NCBI RefSeq assembly: GCF_040744945.1
Contig: NZ_CP160453.1
Span: 7,998,001 to 8,062,000 of the forward strand
From: Saccharothrix sp. HUAS TT1
Lineage (GTDB): Bacteria; Actinomycetota; Actinomycetes; Mycobacteriales; Pseudonocardiaceae
DNA: 64,000 nucleotides
Reading direction: 5' to 3'
The stretch's first letter is position 1; the number at the start of each line of letters is the position of its first letter. Shown in pieces: positions 6,902-17,815 of this stretch. Position numbers and translations under genes: made by a program. The notes under the pieces are model-generated. The model made no database searches and was not told where the DNA came from. It worked only from the letters and a program-made list of their open reading frames with translations.

Positions 6902-9132
6902 GCCGAGCCCTTCCCGACTCGGGCGCGGGACGCGCGGGCGGCGGCGCGGCGGACCGGCGGGCGGGACTGCGGTGCGTGCGCCGCGGGCTTGTCCACCGGT
7001 TTGAGGAACTGGGTGGGGTCGGTGGCCGCACCCCGTGGCCGGCGCACCTCGCCGAGTCGGTCGGGGCCCTGGGTCACCGCCTGTCGGCAGATCTCCAGGC
7101 ACGAGGCGATGGTGCCGACCTCGTCGTGCCGCTGGGGGTAGATGACCGACTTGAGGTCGCCGCGGACCAGGGCGTCCGCGGCGCGGGAGACCCGGCGCAG
7201 CGGGCCGAGCACGGAGAACAGCAACCAGCCGTAGCCGAACAGCGCGACCAGCGCGACGATCAGCGCGACCAGTTGCGCGTAGCGGCGGACGTCGTTGACG
7301 GGCAGGGCGAGTTCGGCGCCGGGCTTCTCCGAGACCACCGTCCAGCCGAGCCGGCCGACCTCGCCGCCGACCACGGCCGCGGCGGAGACGATGCCGGGGC
7401 CGTCCTCGCCGGGTTGGACGTCGCCGACGGGGTCGCCGCGCTGGGCGCGGGTGGCGCCGTCGCGCAGTGCCGGGTCGGTGACCTGCTCGAAGGCGATGAA
7501 GCCGTCCGTCGCGCTGATGGTGCGGAAGTCCCCGTCGACCAGGCGCGCGTGGCCGGGCACGTGGCCCAGCAGGGAGCCGAGGTGCTCCAGGTCGAACTCC
7601 CCGACCACGGTGGAGCCCCCTGCCACGGGGACCTCGGCGAAGATCACCGGGACGCGGCCCTCCTGGTTCTGCTGGCGCAGGCCGGCCACCGCCGCCGGGG
7701 GTTCGCCGATGCGCAGCGGGGGGCGGCCGACGGGCTCACCGGCCCGGCCGGAGCGGTCCACCGCGTAGAGGCTGCGGTAACGGGTCTGGTCGACCATCAT
7801 CCGCTCCAGCGCGGACCGCAGGGCGTCGGGCGACCCCGCGCCGGCGGCGACGGCGGAGAGGTCGGCCAGGCCGTCGTTCATGCTGCGGCGCAGGGCGTCC
7901 GTCGCCCTGGCGGTCTGGGCGCGGACCCCGGCGACGACACCGGCGGGGATGTCGACCTCGGCCGGGCGGAAGGCCACGAGCACCCCGCCCGACCAGGCGA
8001 AGACCGAGAGCGCGAGGACGCAGCAGGTGGCGCGCGCGGTGACGCGGCGGCCGGTGACCGGCTCGACGTCGCCGCTCCCGCCGGTCAGGCGGTCCAGGCA
8101 CAGCCGGGCCGCGGCGACGACGCGGGCCACCTCGGCCGTCCCGGTGGGGCGGACGGTGGTGCCCAGGTCGCCGGAGGCGAGGGAGAGCAGGTCGGCGCGG
8201 GCGGTGAGGACGGGACCGGTGACGACGCGGCGCACGACCACGAACCCGACGACGGCGAGCAGCGCCAGCAGCGCGGCGGGAACGATGCCCGAGGTGCCGG
8301 CCGCGCCGCTGTGCAGCGGACCCGCGGCGACCGCGACCACGGCGAGGTCGAGGCCGTCGGGGCTGCCCGACGGCACGACCCGCACGTGGGCGTAGGTGCG
8401 CTGGACGCGGTCGTCCGGCATCCCGAGCAGCACACCGGGGCCGGCGGCGGCGGCGCGGGCGGCCTCGGCGAGGAAGCGCTCGACGTCGGGGGCGCGGTCG
8501 CGGGCCAGCGGCCCCGTGGCGGCGACGACCTGGCCGGACAGGGTGGTGAGCAGGTAGGACTGGCCGAGCACGTCATCCGCGGCCGGCTCGGGCAGTCGCA
8601 GGGCCGTCGTCGCGGTGAGCAGTCGGCCGTCGGGCAGCCTGGCGGTGATGAGCAGCACCGGTTCGCCGCCGGCGGTGACCGCCGAGGTGACCGCGGCGTC
8701 GTCGACGGCCGTCGGGATCACCTGGACCGGGACCTGCTCACCGCGTGCGGCGAGCAGGGAACGACCGGGTTCGGCGAGCACCGCGGCTCCGCGCCACTTG
8801 CGGTTGCGCACCAGGTCGTCCAGCAGCCGGTCCGGTTCGCCGGTGGCGCCGGTGGCGGCGTTCCGCAACTCGCTCGAACCCTGGTTCGCCGTCGCGCCGA
8901 TGGAACGGGCCACTCCGAGCGCGATCTCCTGCTGGGACTCGCGGAAGGCGGCGGGCACCTCTTCGTCGCCGTCGCCGCTCAGCAGCAGGCCCGTGGTCCC
9001 GGCCAGGGCCAGGAGCAGGACGAGCAGTGCCGTGGGCAGTAGGCGCACCGTGGCCGGAAAGGACGTTTCCGGTAATTGGTCCTGCAAGCGTCCCAGCCGG
9101 ACGTCACGGTCTGTAACCGTTTTGTGGCGCAC
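6898..9132 (-). CDS. receptor-like membrane protein with two extracytoplasmic domains and HAMP linkers, no output domain
   Basis: 744 residues from GTG 9132, preceded by a GGAGA ribosome site 7 nt away. Membrane segments lie near residues 27-50, 280-302, 370-392 and 620-645, enclosing two extracytoplasmic regions of about 230 residues that look Cache-like. After the second segment comes a HAMP-type helix pair (TGPVLTARADLLSLASGDLG), and after the last another (LGPLRRVSRAADALVRGDLK), so the protein seems to be a duplicated Cache-HAMP unit. The C-terminus is a short basic, proline-rich tail; no histidine kinase, methyl-accepting, cyclase or phosphatase domain follows. Its stop overlaps the pgsB start (GTGA), so receptor and polymer synthase are made together. 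A direct regulatory or scaffolding role for the synthase is inferred from this coupling. Confidence 0.75.
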   Translation of the reverse strand: MRHKTVTDRDVRLGRLQDQLPETSFPATVRLLPTALLVLLLALAGTTGLLLSGDGDEEVPAAFRESQQEIALGVARSIGATANQGSSELRNAATGATGEPDRLLDDLVRNRKWRGAAVLAEPGRSLLAARGEQVPVQVIPTAVDDAAVTSAVTAGGEPVLLITARLPDGRLLTATTALRLPEPAADDVLGQSYLLTTLSGQVVAATGPLARDRAPDVERFLAEAARAAAAGPGVLLGMPDDRVQRTYAHVRVVPSGSPDGLDLAVVAVAAGPLHSGAAGTSGIVPAALLALLAVVGFVVVRRVVTGPVLTARADLLSLASGDLGTTVRPTGTAEVARVVAAARLCLDRLTGGSGDVEPVTGRRVTARATCCVLALSVFAWSGGVLVAFRPAEVDIPAGVVAGVRAQTARATDALRRSMNDGLADLSAVAAGAGSPDALRSALERMMVDQTRYRSLYAVDRSGRAGEPVGRPPLRIGEPPAAVAGLRQQNQEGRVPVIFAEVPVAGGSTVVGEFDLEHLGSLLGHVPGHARLVDGDFRTISATDGFIAFEQVTDPALRDGATRAQRGDPVGDVQPGEDGPGIVSAAAVVGGEVGRLGWTVVSEKPGAELALPVNDVRRYAQLVALIVALVALFGYGWLLFSVLGPLRRVSRAADALVRGDLKSVIYPQRHDEVGTIASCLEICRQAVTQGPDRLGEVRRPRGAATDPTQFLKPVDKPAAHAPQSRPPVRRAAARASRARVGKGSA

Positions 9133-9289
9133 GAAATTTCTCCGACCCCGTCACCCATAAGGAGAGGGGCGCGCCCCCGAACGCGCTACCCCGGTTGATG
9201 CAACCCGTAGATTGTGCACCACAAAGTCGCCAACGCCTAGCCAAGAGGGGACTACTGATGTGCCGAACGAGTGAATCCGATTTACATCG

Positions 9290-10195
9290 GTGATCTATAT
9301 TCGTTTACGGCGTACTTTTGTGTTGTTTCTCGCCGTGATCAGCATCTCCTTCGTCGGGTGTTACGGAAAGGGCCCTTCCGACGATCCGCCACCGCCCTCC
9401 GACCCGGCGGTGGCCCTCGCGGAACGGGTCGCCGCTTTCGTGGCGGCGCTGCGCGAGGACGCGCCCTACCGACCACCCACCGCCGAACAGCGCCGGGCGT
9501 TCACCGAGGCGTTCGCCGCGCTGGGCCCCACCCCGGCGACGGGGGACGACGACCTGCGCTCCCTCGGCTTCGCCGTGCGGCGCACGGTGGACGAGGAGAC
9601 CGGCCGCCCCTACGCGCTCGCGGCCGCGGAGGCCGGCACCGAGCACAGCTGGGGCCTGTACGTGGTGGACCTGTCCCGACCGGTGCGGGTCGCGGTGCAG
9701 GTCCCGCACCCCGCCAACGACCTGCGCACCGCCGAGATCGGGCTCGACCTGTTCCGCCGGGTTCCCGGCGCCGTGCTCTCCGTGGCGGGCACGCACCGCC
9801 GCGTGGCCGCCGGCGCGGGTGACGCCGCCCACCGCACGGACTCGCTGTTCCACGCGGCGGCCGAACGGCACTCGCGCGACCGCGTGCCACAGGTGCAGCT
9901 GCACGGCTTCGACGACGACAGCCTCCCGTCCGCGGACCTGGTGCTCTCCCCCGGCGCGGCGCGGGAGGACCCGTCGATCACCCGGGTCGCCGACGACCTC
10001 GAAGGGCTGCTGCGCGTGTGCCGGGCGTGGGCGCGCGACTGCGGCGATCTGGAGGGCAGGCGGAATCGGCAGGGAGCCGTCGCGGCGGAGCACGGCGCCT
10101 TCTTCGCGCACGTGGAGCTCAACCGCACCACCCGGGTTTCCCCCGAGGAGTGGGAACCCGTCGTCCGCGCGCTGGAAAAAGCACTGGGCGGCTGA
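9290..10195 (+). CDS. putative lipoprotein, possible metal-dependent PGA hydrolase-like protein
   Basis: 301 residues from GTG 9290. A basic N-terminus and hydrophobic stretch end in the lipobox-like ISISFVGC (Cys24), so it is probably lipid-anchored outside the membrane. The mature part contains HPANDLRTAEIG, AGTHRR, DAAHRTDSLFH and VQLHGFD. This spacing (H, acidic residue, T-x-E-I, later an x-x-HG strand) recalls phage-type gamma-PGA hydrolases of the PghP family, which are zinc enzymes with a carboxypeptidase-like fold. That resemblance is from memory, the spacing differs by one residue, and it should be taken as a hint. The gene is divergent from the receptor-pgsBC operon and 98 bp upstream of pgsA on the same strand, so a role in polymer handling fits. 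Confidence 0.6.
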   Translation: MIYIRLRRTFVLFLAVISISFVGCYGKGPSDDPPPPSDPAVALAERVAAFVAALREDAPYRPPTAEQRRAFTEAFAALGPTPATGDDDLRSLGFAVRRTVDEETGRPYALAAAEAGTEHSWGLYVVDLSRPVRVAVQVPHPANDLRTAEIGLDLFRRVPGAVLSVAGTHRRVAAGAGDAAHRTDSLFHAAAERHSRDRVPQVQLHGFDDDSLPSADLVLSPGAAREDPSITRVADDLEGLLRVCRAWARDCGDLEGRRNRQGAVAAEHGAFFAHVELNRTTRVSPEEWEPVVRALEKALGG

Positions 10196-10293
10196 GCCGG
10201 CGCGCGGCCGAACCGGCGGGCGCCCGGTCCGGCGGACGCCGGAAAACGGTCCCGGCACGTGAAGCGTCACCATTACCACGAAAGGGTTCTGTT

Positions 10294-12759
<2,466 letters not shown>

Positions 12760-12767
12760 CCCGGACC

Positions 12768-12803
12768 GGCGAGCGGGCCACCCGACCGAACCGCCCGCTC
12801 GCC
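12768..12803. terminator. hairpin after pgsA
   Basis: Perfect 11-bp inverted repeat GGCGAGCGGGC / GCCCGCTCGCC with a 14-base loop, starting 9 bases after the pgsA stop. There is no T-run, as is common for high-GC actinobacterial terminators. Confidence 0.6.
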
Positions 12804-13089
12804 ACCCGGCTGCCGGACCGCGACTCCACCGTGCCGCGCCCGGACCGTCCCACGTCCGCGGTCGAGCGGGCCGATCGCGCGCTGCTCGCCGCGGTGGCGT
12901 CGGCGTCCGTCATGAAGAAATTGCCCTACCGGACCCTCGGCCACCTGAAGCGCAGGTCAGACCGCGTGTCCGACCCTGGCGACCCACCCGCTCCGGGGGT
13001 GTCGGACCACCAAGGGGTGATGTCGGTGCACACATCGACGCCGATTGGGTACACCACCGCGATAGCCGTCGACAGCACAGGAGAGCTCG
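12804..13089. other. intergenic region upstream of wrbA
   Basis: Together with the preceding hairpin, the stretch between pgsA and wrbA has no supported gene. It holds a weak inverted repeat (GTCCGAC at about 12969 with GTCGGAC about 35 bases later) and ends in the wrbA ribosome site AGGAGAG. A promoter is expected here, but none could be assigned. Confidence 0.4.
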
Positions 13090-13695
13090 ATGTCCGACCT
13101 CAAGATCGCCGTCATCTACTACTCCGCCACAGGCAGCGTGCACGCGATGGCCCGAGCCGCGGCCGAGGCGGCCGAGGGGGAGGTGCGGCTGCGGAAGGTG
13201 CGCGAGCTGGCGCCGGACGAGGCCATCGCCAGCAACGAGGGCTGGGCTGCCCACGTCAAGCAGACCCAGGACGTCCCCGAGGCGACCTTGGACGACCTGG
13301 AGTGGGCCGACCTGCTCATCTTCGGCACGCCCACCCGTTACGGCCTGCCGACGGCGCAGCTGAAGCAGTTCATCGACTCCACCGGCCCGCTCTGGGCGCA
13401 GGGCAAGCTGGTCGACAAGGTGGCGACCTCGTTCACCTCGGCGGGCACCGCGCACGGCGGCCAGGAAACCACCATCACCGCGCTGAACAACACCTTCTAC
13501 CACTGGGGCTGCGTCATCGTGCCACCCGGCTACGCCGACCCCATCCAGTTCCAGGCCGGTAATCCCTACGGCACGAGCCACGTCTCCAACAACGGCCAGA
13601 CCCCACCCGGCCAGGTGGAACTGGACGCGGTGACCTTCCAAACCCGTCGAGCCGTGCGCATCGCCCGCGCCCTGAAGAAGGGCCTGACCGCCTAG
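13090..13695 (+). CDS. wrbA: NAD(P)H:quinone oxidoreductase, WrbA family
   Basis: 201 residues starting at ATG 13090 behind AGGAGAG. It has the flavodoxin-like fold of WrbA: the phosphate loop YYSATGSVHAMA near the N-terminus, the FMN-contacting GTPTRYGLPTAQLKQF, TSAGTAHGGQETT and the C-terminal PYGTSHVS. WrbA proteins bind FMN, form tetramers and reduce quinones by two electrons with NAD(P)H, protecting against redox stress. Length is typical (about 200). It stands alone, between the PGA locus and the insertion element that begins the mobile island, and nothing ties it to either. The family assignment is firm; the physiological substrate is not visible. Confidence 0.93.
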   Translation: MSDLKIAVIYYSATGSVHAMARAAAEAAEGEVRLRKVRELAPDEAIASNEGWAAHVKQTQDVPEATLDDLEWADLLIFGTPTRYGLPTAQLKQFIDSTGPLWAQGKLVDKVATSFTSAGTAHGGQETTITALNNTFYHWGCVIVPPGYADPIQFQAGNPYGTSHVSNNGQTPPGQVELDAVTFQTRRAVRIARALKKGLTA

Positions 13696-13857
13696 CTCCG
13701 GCAGGAGCATCGCACCCAGGAGCCACCCCGCGGACGGCCCTCGGCAACATCGTGCCGCACTTGTCCCCTGCATGTGCAGCACCTGTCGAGGGTCTGCTGC
13801 ACGGATTGGTGACATCTGAGTTGGCTTGCCGTGATGGCGAGCTGGGAGGATGTCGCT

Positions 13858-14166
13858 GTGCCCAAGCCCTACCCCCGGGAGTTCCGCGACGATGTCGTGC
13901 GGGTCGCCCGTGACCGTGAGCCCGGCGTGACGGTCGAGCAGGTCGCGAAGGACTTCGGGGTCTATCCGATGACCTTGTTCAAGTGGCTGCGCCAAGCCGA
14001 CACCGACGAGGGCGTCAAACCCGGTGTGAGCAGGAACGACTCGGCCGAGCTGCGCGAGGCGCGCAAGCGGATCAAGCTGCTCGAGCAGGAGAACGAGGTC
14101 CTGCGGCGGGCGACCGCGTACTTGTCGCAGGCGAACCTGCCGGGAAAAGGCTCTACCCGCTCGTGA
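13858..14166 (+). CDS. IS3-family transposase orfA (helix-turn-helix subunit)
   Basis: 102 residues from GTG 13858, chosen because GGGAGGA lies 8-9 bases upstream; the frame is also open from 13831. The first 55 residues are a transposase_8-type helix-turn-helix (REFRDDVVRVARD, VEQVAKDFGV, TLFKWLRQAD). The rest is a leucine-zipper-like helix (ARKRIKLLEQENEVLRRA), which in IS3 elements mediates multimerisation. In intact relatives a -1 ribosomal frameshift near the end of orfA yields the OrfAB fusion; the frame relation here (orfB start in -1) is consistent with that. orfA itself is intact. Confidence 0.85.
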   Translation: MPKPYPREFRDDVVRVARDREPGVTVEQVAKDFGVYPMTLFKWLRQADTDEGVKPGVSRNDSAELREARKRIKLLEQENEVLRRATAYLSQANLPGKGSTRS

Positions 14167-15021
14167 GCGAGTTCGCCGCGGACGGGATTCCCGTCGCGGT
14201 GACGTGCCGGGTCCTGAACATCGCTCGACAGCCGTACTACCGTGGCGTGCCCGACCGGTCGCCGATGCCGAACTGGTCAAGGCGTATCGGGCGAACGCGT
14301 TGTTCGACGCCCACCGCGACGATCCGGAGTTCGGATACCGGTTCCTGGCCGACAAGGCGCGCGACGTCGGCCTGTCGATGGCGGATCGGACCGCGTGGCG
14401 GATCTGCTCGTCCATGGGCTGGTGGAGCGCGTTCGGCAGGAACGCGGCCGCAACGGCGCGAAGGCCGGTCCGCCGGTCCACGACGACCTGGTCCACCGCG
14501 ATTTCACCGCCACCGCACCGAACCGGCTGTGGCTGGCCGACATCACCGAACACCGCACCACCGAAGGAAAGCTGTATCTGTGCGCGGTCAAGGACGTCTG
14601 CTCCAACCGGATCGTGGGCTACTCCATCGCCTCCCGGATGAAGTCCCGCCTCGCCGTCACCGCGCTCACCAACGCCATCGCCCGACGCGGTGACGTCGCC
14701 GGCTGCGTGGTGCACACCGACCGCGGATCGCAATTTCGATCAAGGAAATTCGTCCGTGTCCTCGCTCGCCACGGGCTGGCAGGCTCGATGGGCAGGGTGG
14801 GCGCGGCGGGTGACAACGCCGCCATGGAGAGCTTCTTCGCGTTGCTGCAGAACAACGTTCTCGACCGGCGCGCCTGGCACACCCGCGACGAGCTCCGGAC
14901 CGCGATCGTCACCTGGATCGAACACACCTACCACCGCCGCCGACGCCAAGCCCGCCTCGGCCGGTTGACCCCCATCGAATACGAAGCAATCATGACCACG
15001 TCAGCCAGCCAGGCTGCGTGA
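14157..15021 (+). pseudogene. IS3-family transposase orfB with two frameshifts
   Basis: The DDE integrase-core subunit is spread over three frames. It starts in the -1 frame after orfA (YPLVSEFAADGIPVAVTCRV), moves to a second frame near 14240 (ELVKAYRANALFDAH ... GWWSAFG) and to a third near 14440 (GRNGAKAGPPVHDDLVHRDF onward). Each move fits loss of a single base. The last frame keeps all three catalytic acids: Asp in WLADITEH, Asp in VHTDRGSQF and Glu in AAMESFFALLQ. With two frameshifts it is unlikely to be functional. Sequencing error cannot be excluded, although the neighbouring transposase also carries a one-base loss. Confidence 0.85.
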
Positions 15022-15135
15022 CTACAACTGTCACCTACTCGTGCAGCAGACCCGACTTTTCGAGCGGCACAGGCCTACTTCACTCGGCGGGAGGCCGCAC
15101 GGAAAAGGATCAGCCCATCGCTGACACCTCGCTGC

Positions 15136-15273
15136 GTGGCCCACCTATCGGCCTGGATCACCGGACACCGCCGCTGCGTCCGCGACTACGAACGACTACC
15201 TCACCACCACGAGGCCGTGGTCCGCTGGTGCATGATCCGCATCACCAGTCACCGACTCATCCAACACCAGTAG
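15136..15273 (+). pseudogene. C-terminal remnant of a DDE transposase (IS5-like)
   Basis: 46 codons ending at TAG 15271-15273 read VAHLSAWITGHRRCVRD followed by YERLPHHHEAVV, the C-terminal signature of transposases whose last segment has an A-W-x-x-x-H-R-R-C-x-R-D-Y-E-R-L motif. The catalytic part is missing, removed where the IS3 element ends. The frame can be followed upstream to about 15056, but that part has no recognisable similarity. The fragment shows an older insertion at this hotspot. Confidence 0.7.
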
Positions 15274-15284
15274 CTCGAAAACGG

Positions 15285-17441
15285 CTACTTGGAGCCTAGT
15301 TTGTCGAGTTGCCGCTGCACCTGAGCGGCATCGCCATTTCGACCTTGCCGGCCATACATGCGCAAAGATTCTGACCAGGCAGTATGGGCTCCACGGACCT
15401 CGCCAATAGCGATATAAGACTGACCGAGCCTGTTCAAAACATCGGCGCTAGGGCGACTGTGGCCAAGTCTTCGATATAGCGACAGAGCTTGTTGGTACAG
15501 ATTCACGGAATCGCGATAGTTACCTGTTTGATAACAGATTCCCGCAAGACTGCTCAGGGCGTCTGCCTCCCCATCGCTGCGATCGAATTTTCGGTACAAG
15601 GCGAGCGCGGCTTCGCAATGTTGGCGGGCCGAATCATACAGTCCAAGTTGTGCAGAATTCACACCAACGCTGTCGAGTGCACTTGCTTCCCAGACAGGAT
15701 TACCTAGTGTGCGATATATGCTCAGCGCAGAGGTAGCGTGTTCTAGTGCGCGCCTAGCATTACCGTGTTTTCCTACCACCATTGCGAGAGCCCGGTGAGC
15801 ACGAGCTTCGTTGGCATGATCGCCAATTGAGCGAGCAAGACCAAGGGCTTGAGCGATGTACTCGATCGCGATGACATATTGCCCTTCCTGCGCAATGGCG
15901 TGCCCTAAATTATGGTAAGCGCGAATTCGCGCAGGAGCGTGTCGGGATTTTTCGGCTGCCGTGAGCCCTGCTTGCCAGACATCCAGGTGATCCTGTCGAT
16001 GTCCTCGGCGAATATGGAACGTATGCAAGGTCCATGCTAATTGCCATACTGGCTGGTGCCAGTTGCGGACAACGCACACATGCTGTGACGCCAGAAGGCA
16101 CATGTGCTCAACGTCGAACCAGGTCATGGCGGCGGTATAGTCCAGTATTGCAGCCGGACGACAACCGGACGAAAGCGGGCGAATTGTGATCGGCGGCCGA
16201 TGTGGATCCAGTAACCTTTCGCCGAGGTATGCGGTTAGTAGATAGAAGTCGACCAGTCGCTGCAGTGAGACGTCTACTAATTTCTCGTCCAAGTGATGGG
16301 TGGTGTTGCTTGCGTAGCTGCGCACTAGATCATGCATCGAGTACCGACCATTCGACCCTCTATGTAACAATGAAGCATCTTCGAGCGCGCGCAGCACTTT
16401 GTGACACAGTGTCAGCGGCATATCCAGTAGGTTCGCTGCGGCGGACAGGGAGATCGACGGGCCAGGCGCGATGCCAAGGAGTCCAAATGCAATCTGCTGA
16501 TTATGGGGCAATTCACTGTATGACCAAGAAAGTATAGCAGGCAAGCTAACTGTCGGATCATCGTCCTCAAGTGCTGCGAGTCCAAAATCGCGTAGTTCGA
16601 TTGCGAAATCCGCAAGCGGGACATGTGGTCGTGCTACTGCTCGGCCTGCGATGACACTAAGTGCGATGGGAAGGCCTTTACATAGTTTGATCAACCCCGC
16701 AACAGCTTCAACGTCCTCCGCGATGCGATCCGTTCCCAACCGTAGAGCAAGCAAAGCGTGCGCATCGCTATCATCTAGCGTGTCAAGGGGTACATGGTGT
16801 GCGCCATGTCGTGAGATTATTGCGTTTAGTACTCGACGGCTGGTCACCACAGTCACGCAAGAATCTCCGCCGGGAAGTAGGGGGTCCACCTGGGCAGAAC
16901 TCACCGCATTGTCCAGAATAATGAGCATTCGTCTTTTCGCAACAATACTGCGATACAGCGCCACTTGGGAATGAAGCTCAACGGGTATGCAATTAGGATC
17001 AACGTTGAGTGCCGCAAGGAATCCTTTTATTGCCACGGAAGGACTCATGGGCTCGCCATCTGGACTGAATCCACGAAGGTCGACAAATAGTTGTCCATCC
17101 GGGAAAGCGTCAATGTGCTCATGTGCCCATCGTATCGCTAGCCAGGTCTTGCCAATCCCGCCAGATCCTCCAATGGCTGAGATCAGGACTGATGAGCCGG
17201 AGGCTGCCCGGTCGAGTGCTGCTAATTTTGCGGCGCGACCGACGAATTGGCTCGACACTGCAGGGAGTTGCTGCGGAATAGGTGCGACAATGGTTGAAGT
17301 CTGCTCCAGGTGGATGCCCCCATAGATTTTTCCCGCCTGCAGAATAGTTCCAGCTTGATAGGCATTGACTTGGTTGAGCACTGGTGCTTCAAGGTAGTCT
17401 TGAGGGTCTGCACTTCTTGGTTTCTCGGACGATGTTGGCAT
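15285..17441 (-). CDS. NB-ARC/TPR STAND protein, IS-flanked and lower in GC
   Basis: 718 residues from ATG 17441, chosen because GGAGG lies 8 bases upstream; in-frame ATGs further upstream lack a site. The N-terminus carries NQVNAYQAGTILQAGKIYGG, a short glycine/beta motif often seen just before STAND modules in actinobacteria. Residues about 60-400 are NB-ARC: FVGR at 66-69, Walker A GGSGGIGKTW (Lys98), Walker B MLIILDNAV, VTSRR sensor, GLPIALSVIAG and the MHDLVRSYA winged-helix end. Residues about 480-700 are tandem TPRs (ARAHRALAMVVG, ASALDSVGVNSAQLG, ADALSSLAGICYQTGN). No SARP DNA-binding domain and no obvious effector is present. Base use is clearly AT-richer than the flanking genes, and transposase fragments lie on both sides: signs of horizontal arrival. 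Confidence 0.8.
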   Translation of the reverse strand: MPTSSEKPRSADPQDYLEAPVLNQVNAYQAGTILQAGKIYGGIHLEQTSTIVAPIPQQLPAVSSQFVGRAAKLAALDRAASGSSVLISAIGGSGGIGKTWLAIRWAHEHIDAFPDGQLFVDLRGFSPDGEPMSPSVAIKGFLAALNVDPNCIPVELHSQVALYRSIVAKRRMLIILDNAVSSAQVDPLLPGGDSCVTVVTSRRVLNAIISRHGAHHVPLDTLDDSDAHALLALRLGTDRIAEDVEAVAGLIKLCKGLPIALSVIAGRAVARPHVPLADFAIELRDFGLAALEDDDPTVSLPAILSWSYSELPHNQQIAFGLLGIAPGPSISLSAAANLLDMPLTLCHKVLRALEDASLLHRGSNGRYSMHDLVRSYASNTTHHLDEKLVDVSLQRLVDFYLLTAYLGERLLDPHRPPITIRPLSSGCRPAAILDYTAAMTWFDVEHMCLLASQHVCVVRNWHQPVWQLAWTLHTFHIRRGHRQDHLDVWQAGLTAAEKSRHAPARIRAYHNLGHAIAQEGQYVIAIEYIAQALGLARSIGDHANEARAHRALAMVVGKHGNARRALEHATSALSIYRTLGNPVWEASALDSVGVNSAQLGLYDSARQHCEAALALYRKFDRSDGEADALSSLAGICYQTGNYRDSVNLYQQALSLYRRLGHSRPSADVLNRLGQSYIAIGEVRGAHTAWSESLRMYGRQGRNGDAAQVQRQLDKLGSK

Positions 17442-17683
17442 AGAGGTGCCTCCGTCAACCACAAGCGTCATGTGCCCGGTCATTATCCATCAATTCTTGG
17501 TGACGGAAAGGTCAGCCGACCAGATTCACCCGTTGGGCAGTCACTTGCTCGCAAATCTGCGGGTAGCTCTTCATCAACGTTGTACTTGCCGAGACTCCCG
17601 TGCGTGCAGGTCGAGTCGCGGGTTGCTCCACACCCTGCCGCTACCATGGCGACACGGACGAGCGGCCGGAGGGCACTGGTCGG
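17442..17683. other. intergenic, upstream of the NB-ARC gene
   Basis: Holds the ribosome site of the divergent NB-ARC gene (GGAGG at about 17449) and presumably its promoter. Beyond it there is only unassignable sequence leading into a transposase scrap. No supported gene. Confidence 0.4.
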
Positions 17684-17815
17684 CCAGTGCTCATCGAGCC
17701 GGACAGTGCGTCGCCGGTATCGCTCGATCACACCCGGTACCTGCTCCGGGAACGTCCGGCGCACGTACCTGGTGACAGGGCACGCATCCGACGTTGTGTC
17801 TGCCGATAACTCCAT
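17684..17815 (-). pseudogene. fragment of an ISL3-type transposase
   Basis: On the minus strand this stretch reads CPVTRYVRRTFPEQVPGVIE and then RYRRRTVRLDEHW, like the segment after the zinc-finger region of ISL3-family transposases (R-R-T-F-x-E-Q-x-P-G ... R-Y-x-R-R-T). The rest of that gene is absent or out of frame. The fragment abuts the left end of the next insertion element, which probably landed in it. The assignment rests on one conserved motif block. Confidence 0.5.

Larger units (their letters stand above)
13790..15053 (+). mobile_element. IS3-family insertion sequence, degenerate
   Basis: An element of about 1.26 kb bounded by inverted repeats: GGGTCTGCTGCACG at 13790-13803 is the exact reverse complement of 15040-15053, and similarity continues inward (GGTGACA). 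It holds an orfA helix-turn-helix gene and an orfB DDE gene in the usual IS3 arrangement. orfB carries two single-base losses, so the element should be unable to make its own transposase. No target-site duplication is obvious at the ends, so one flank may have been rearranged. Confidence 0.85.

Noticed and set aside
5087..7141. 684-codon plus-strand ORF opposite pgsB
   Set aside because: Shadow of pgsB; pgsB has the ligase motif, the right length and stop-start coupling on both sides.
12910..14733. 607-codon minus-strand ORF over wrbA and the IS3 element
   Set aside because: It crosses an IS boundary and opposes two clearly recognisable genes, so it is a chance open frame.
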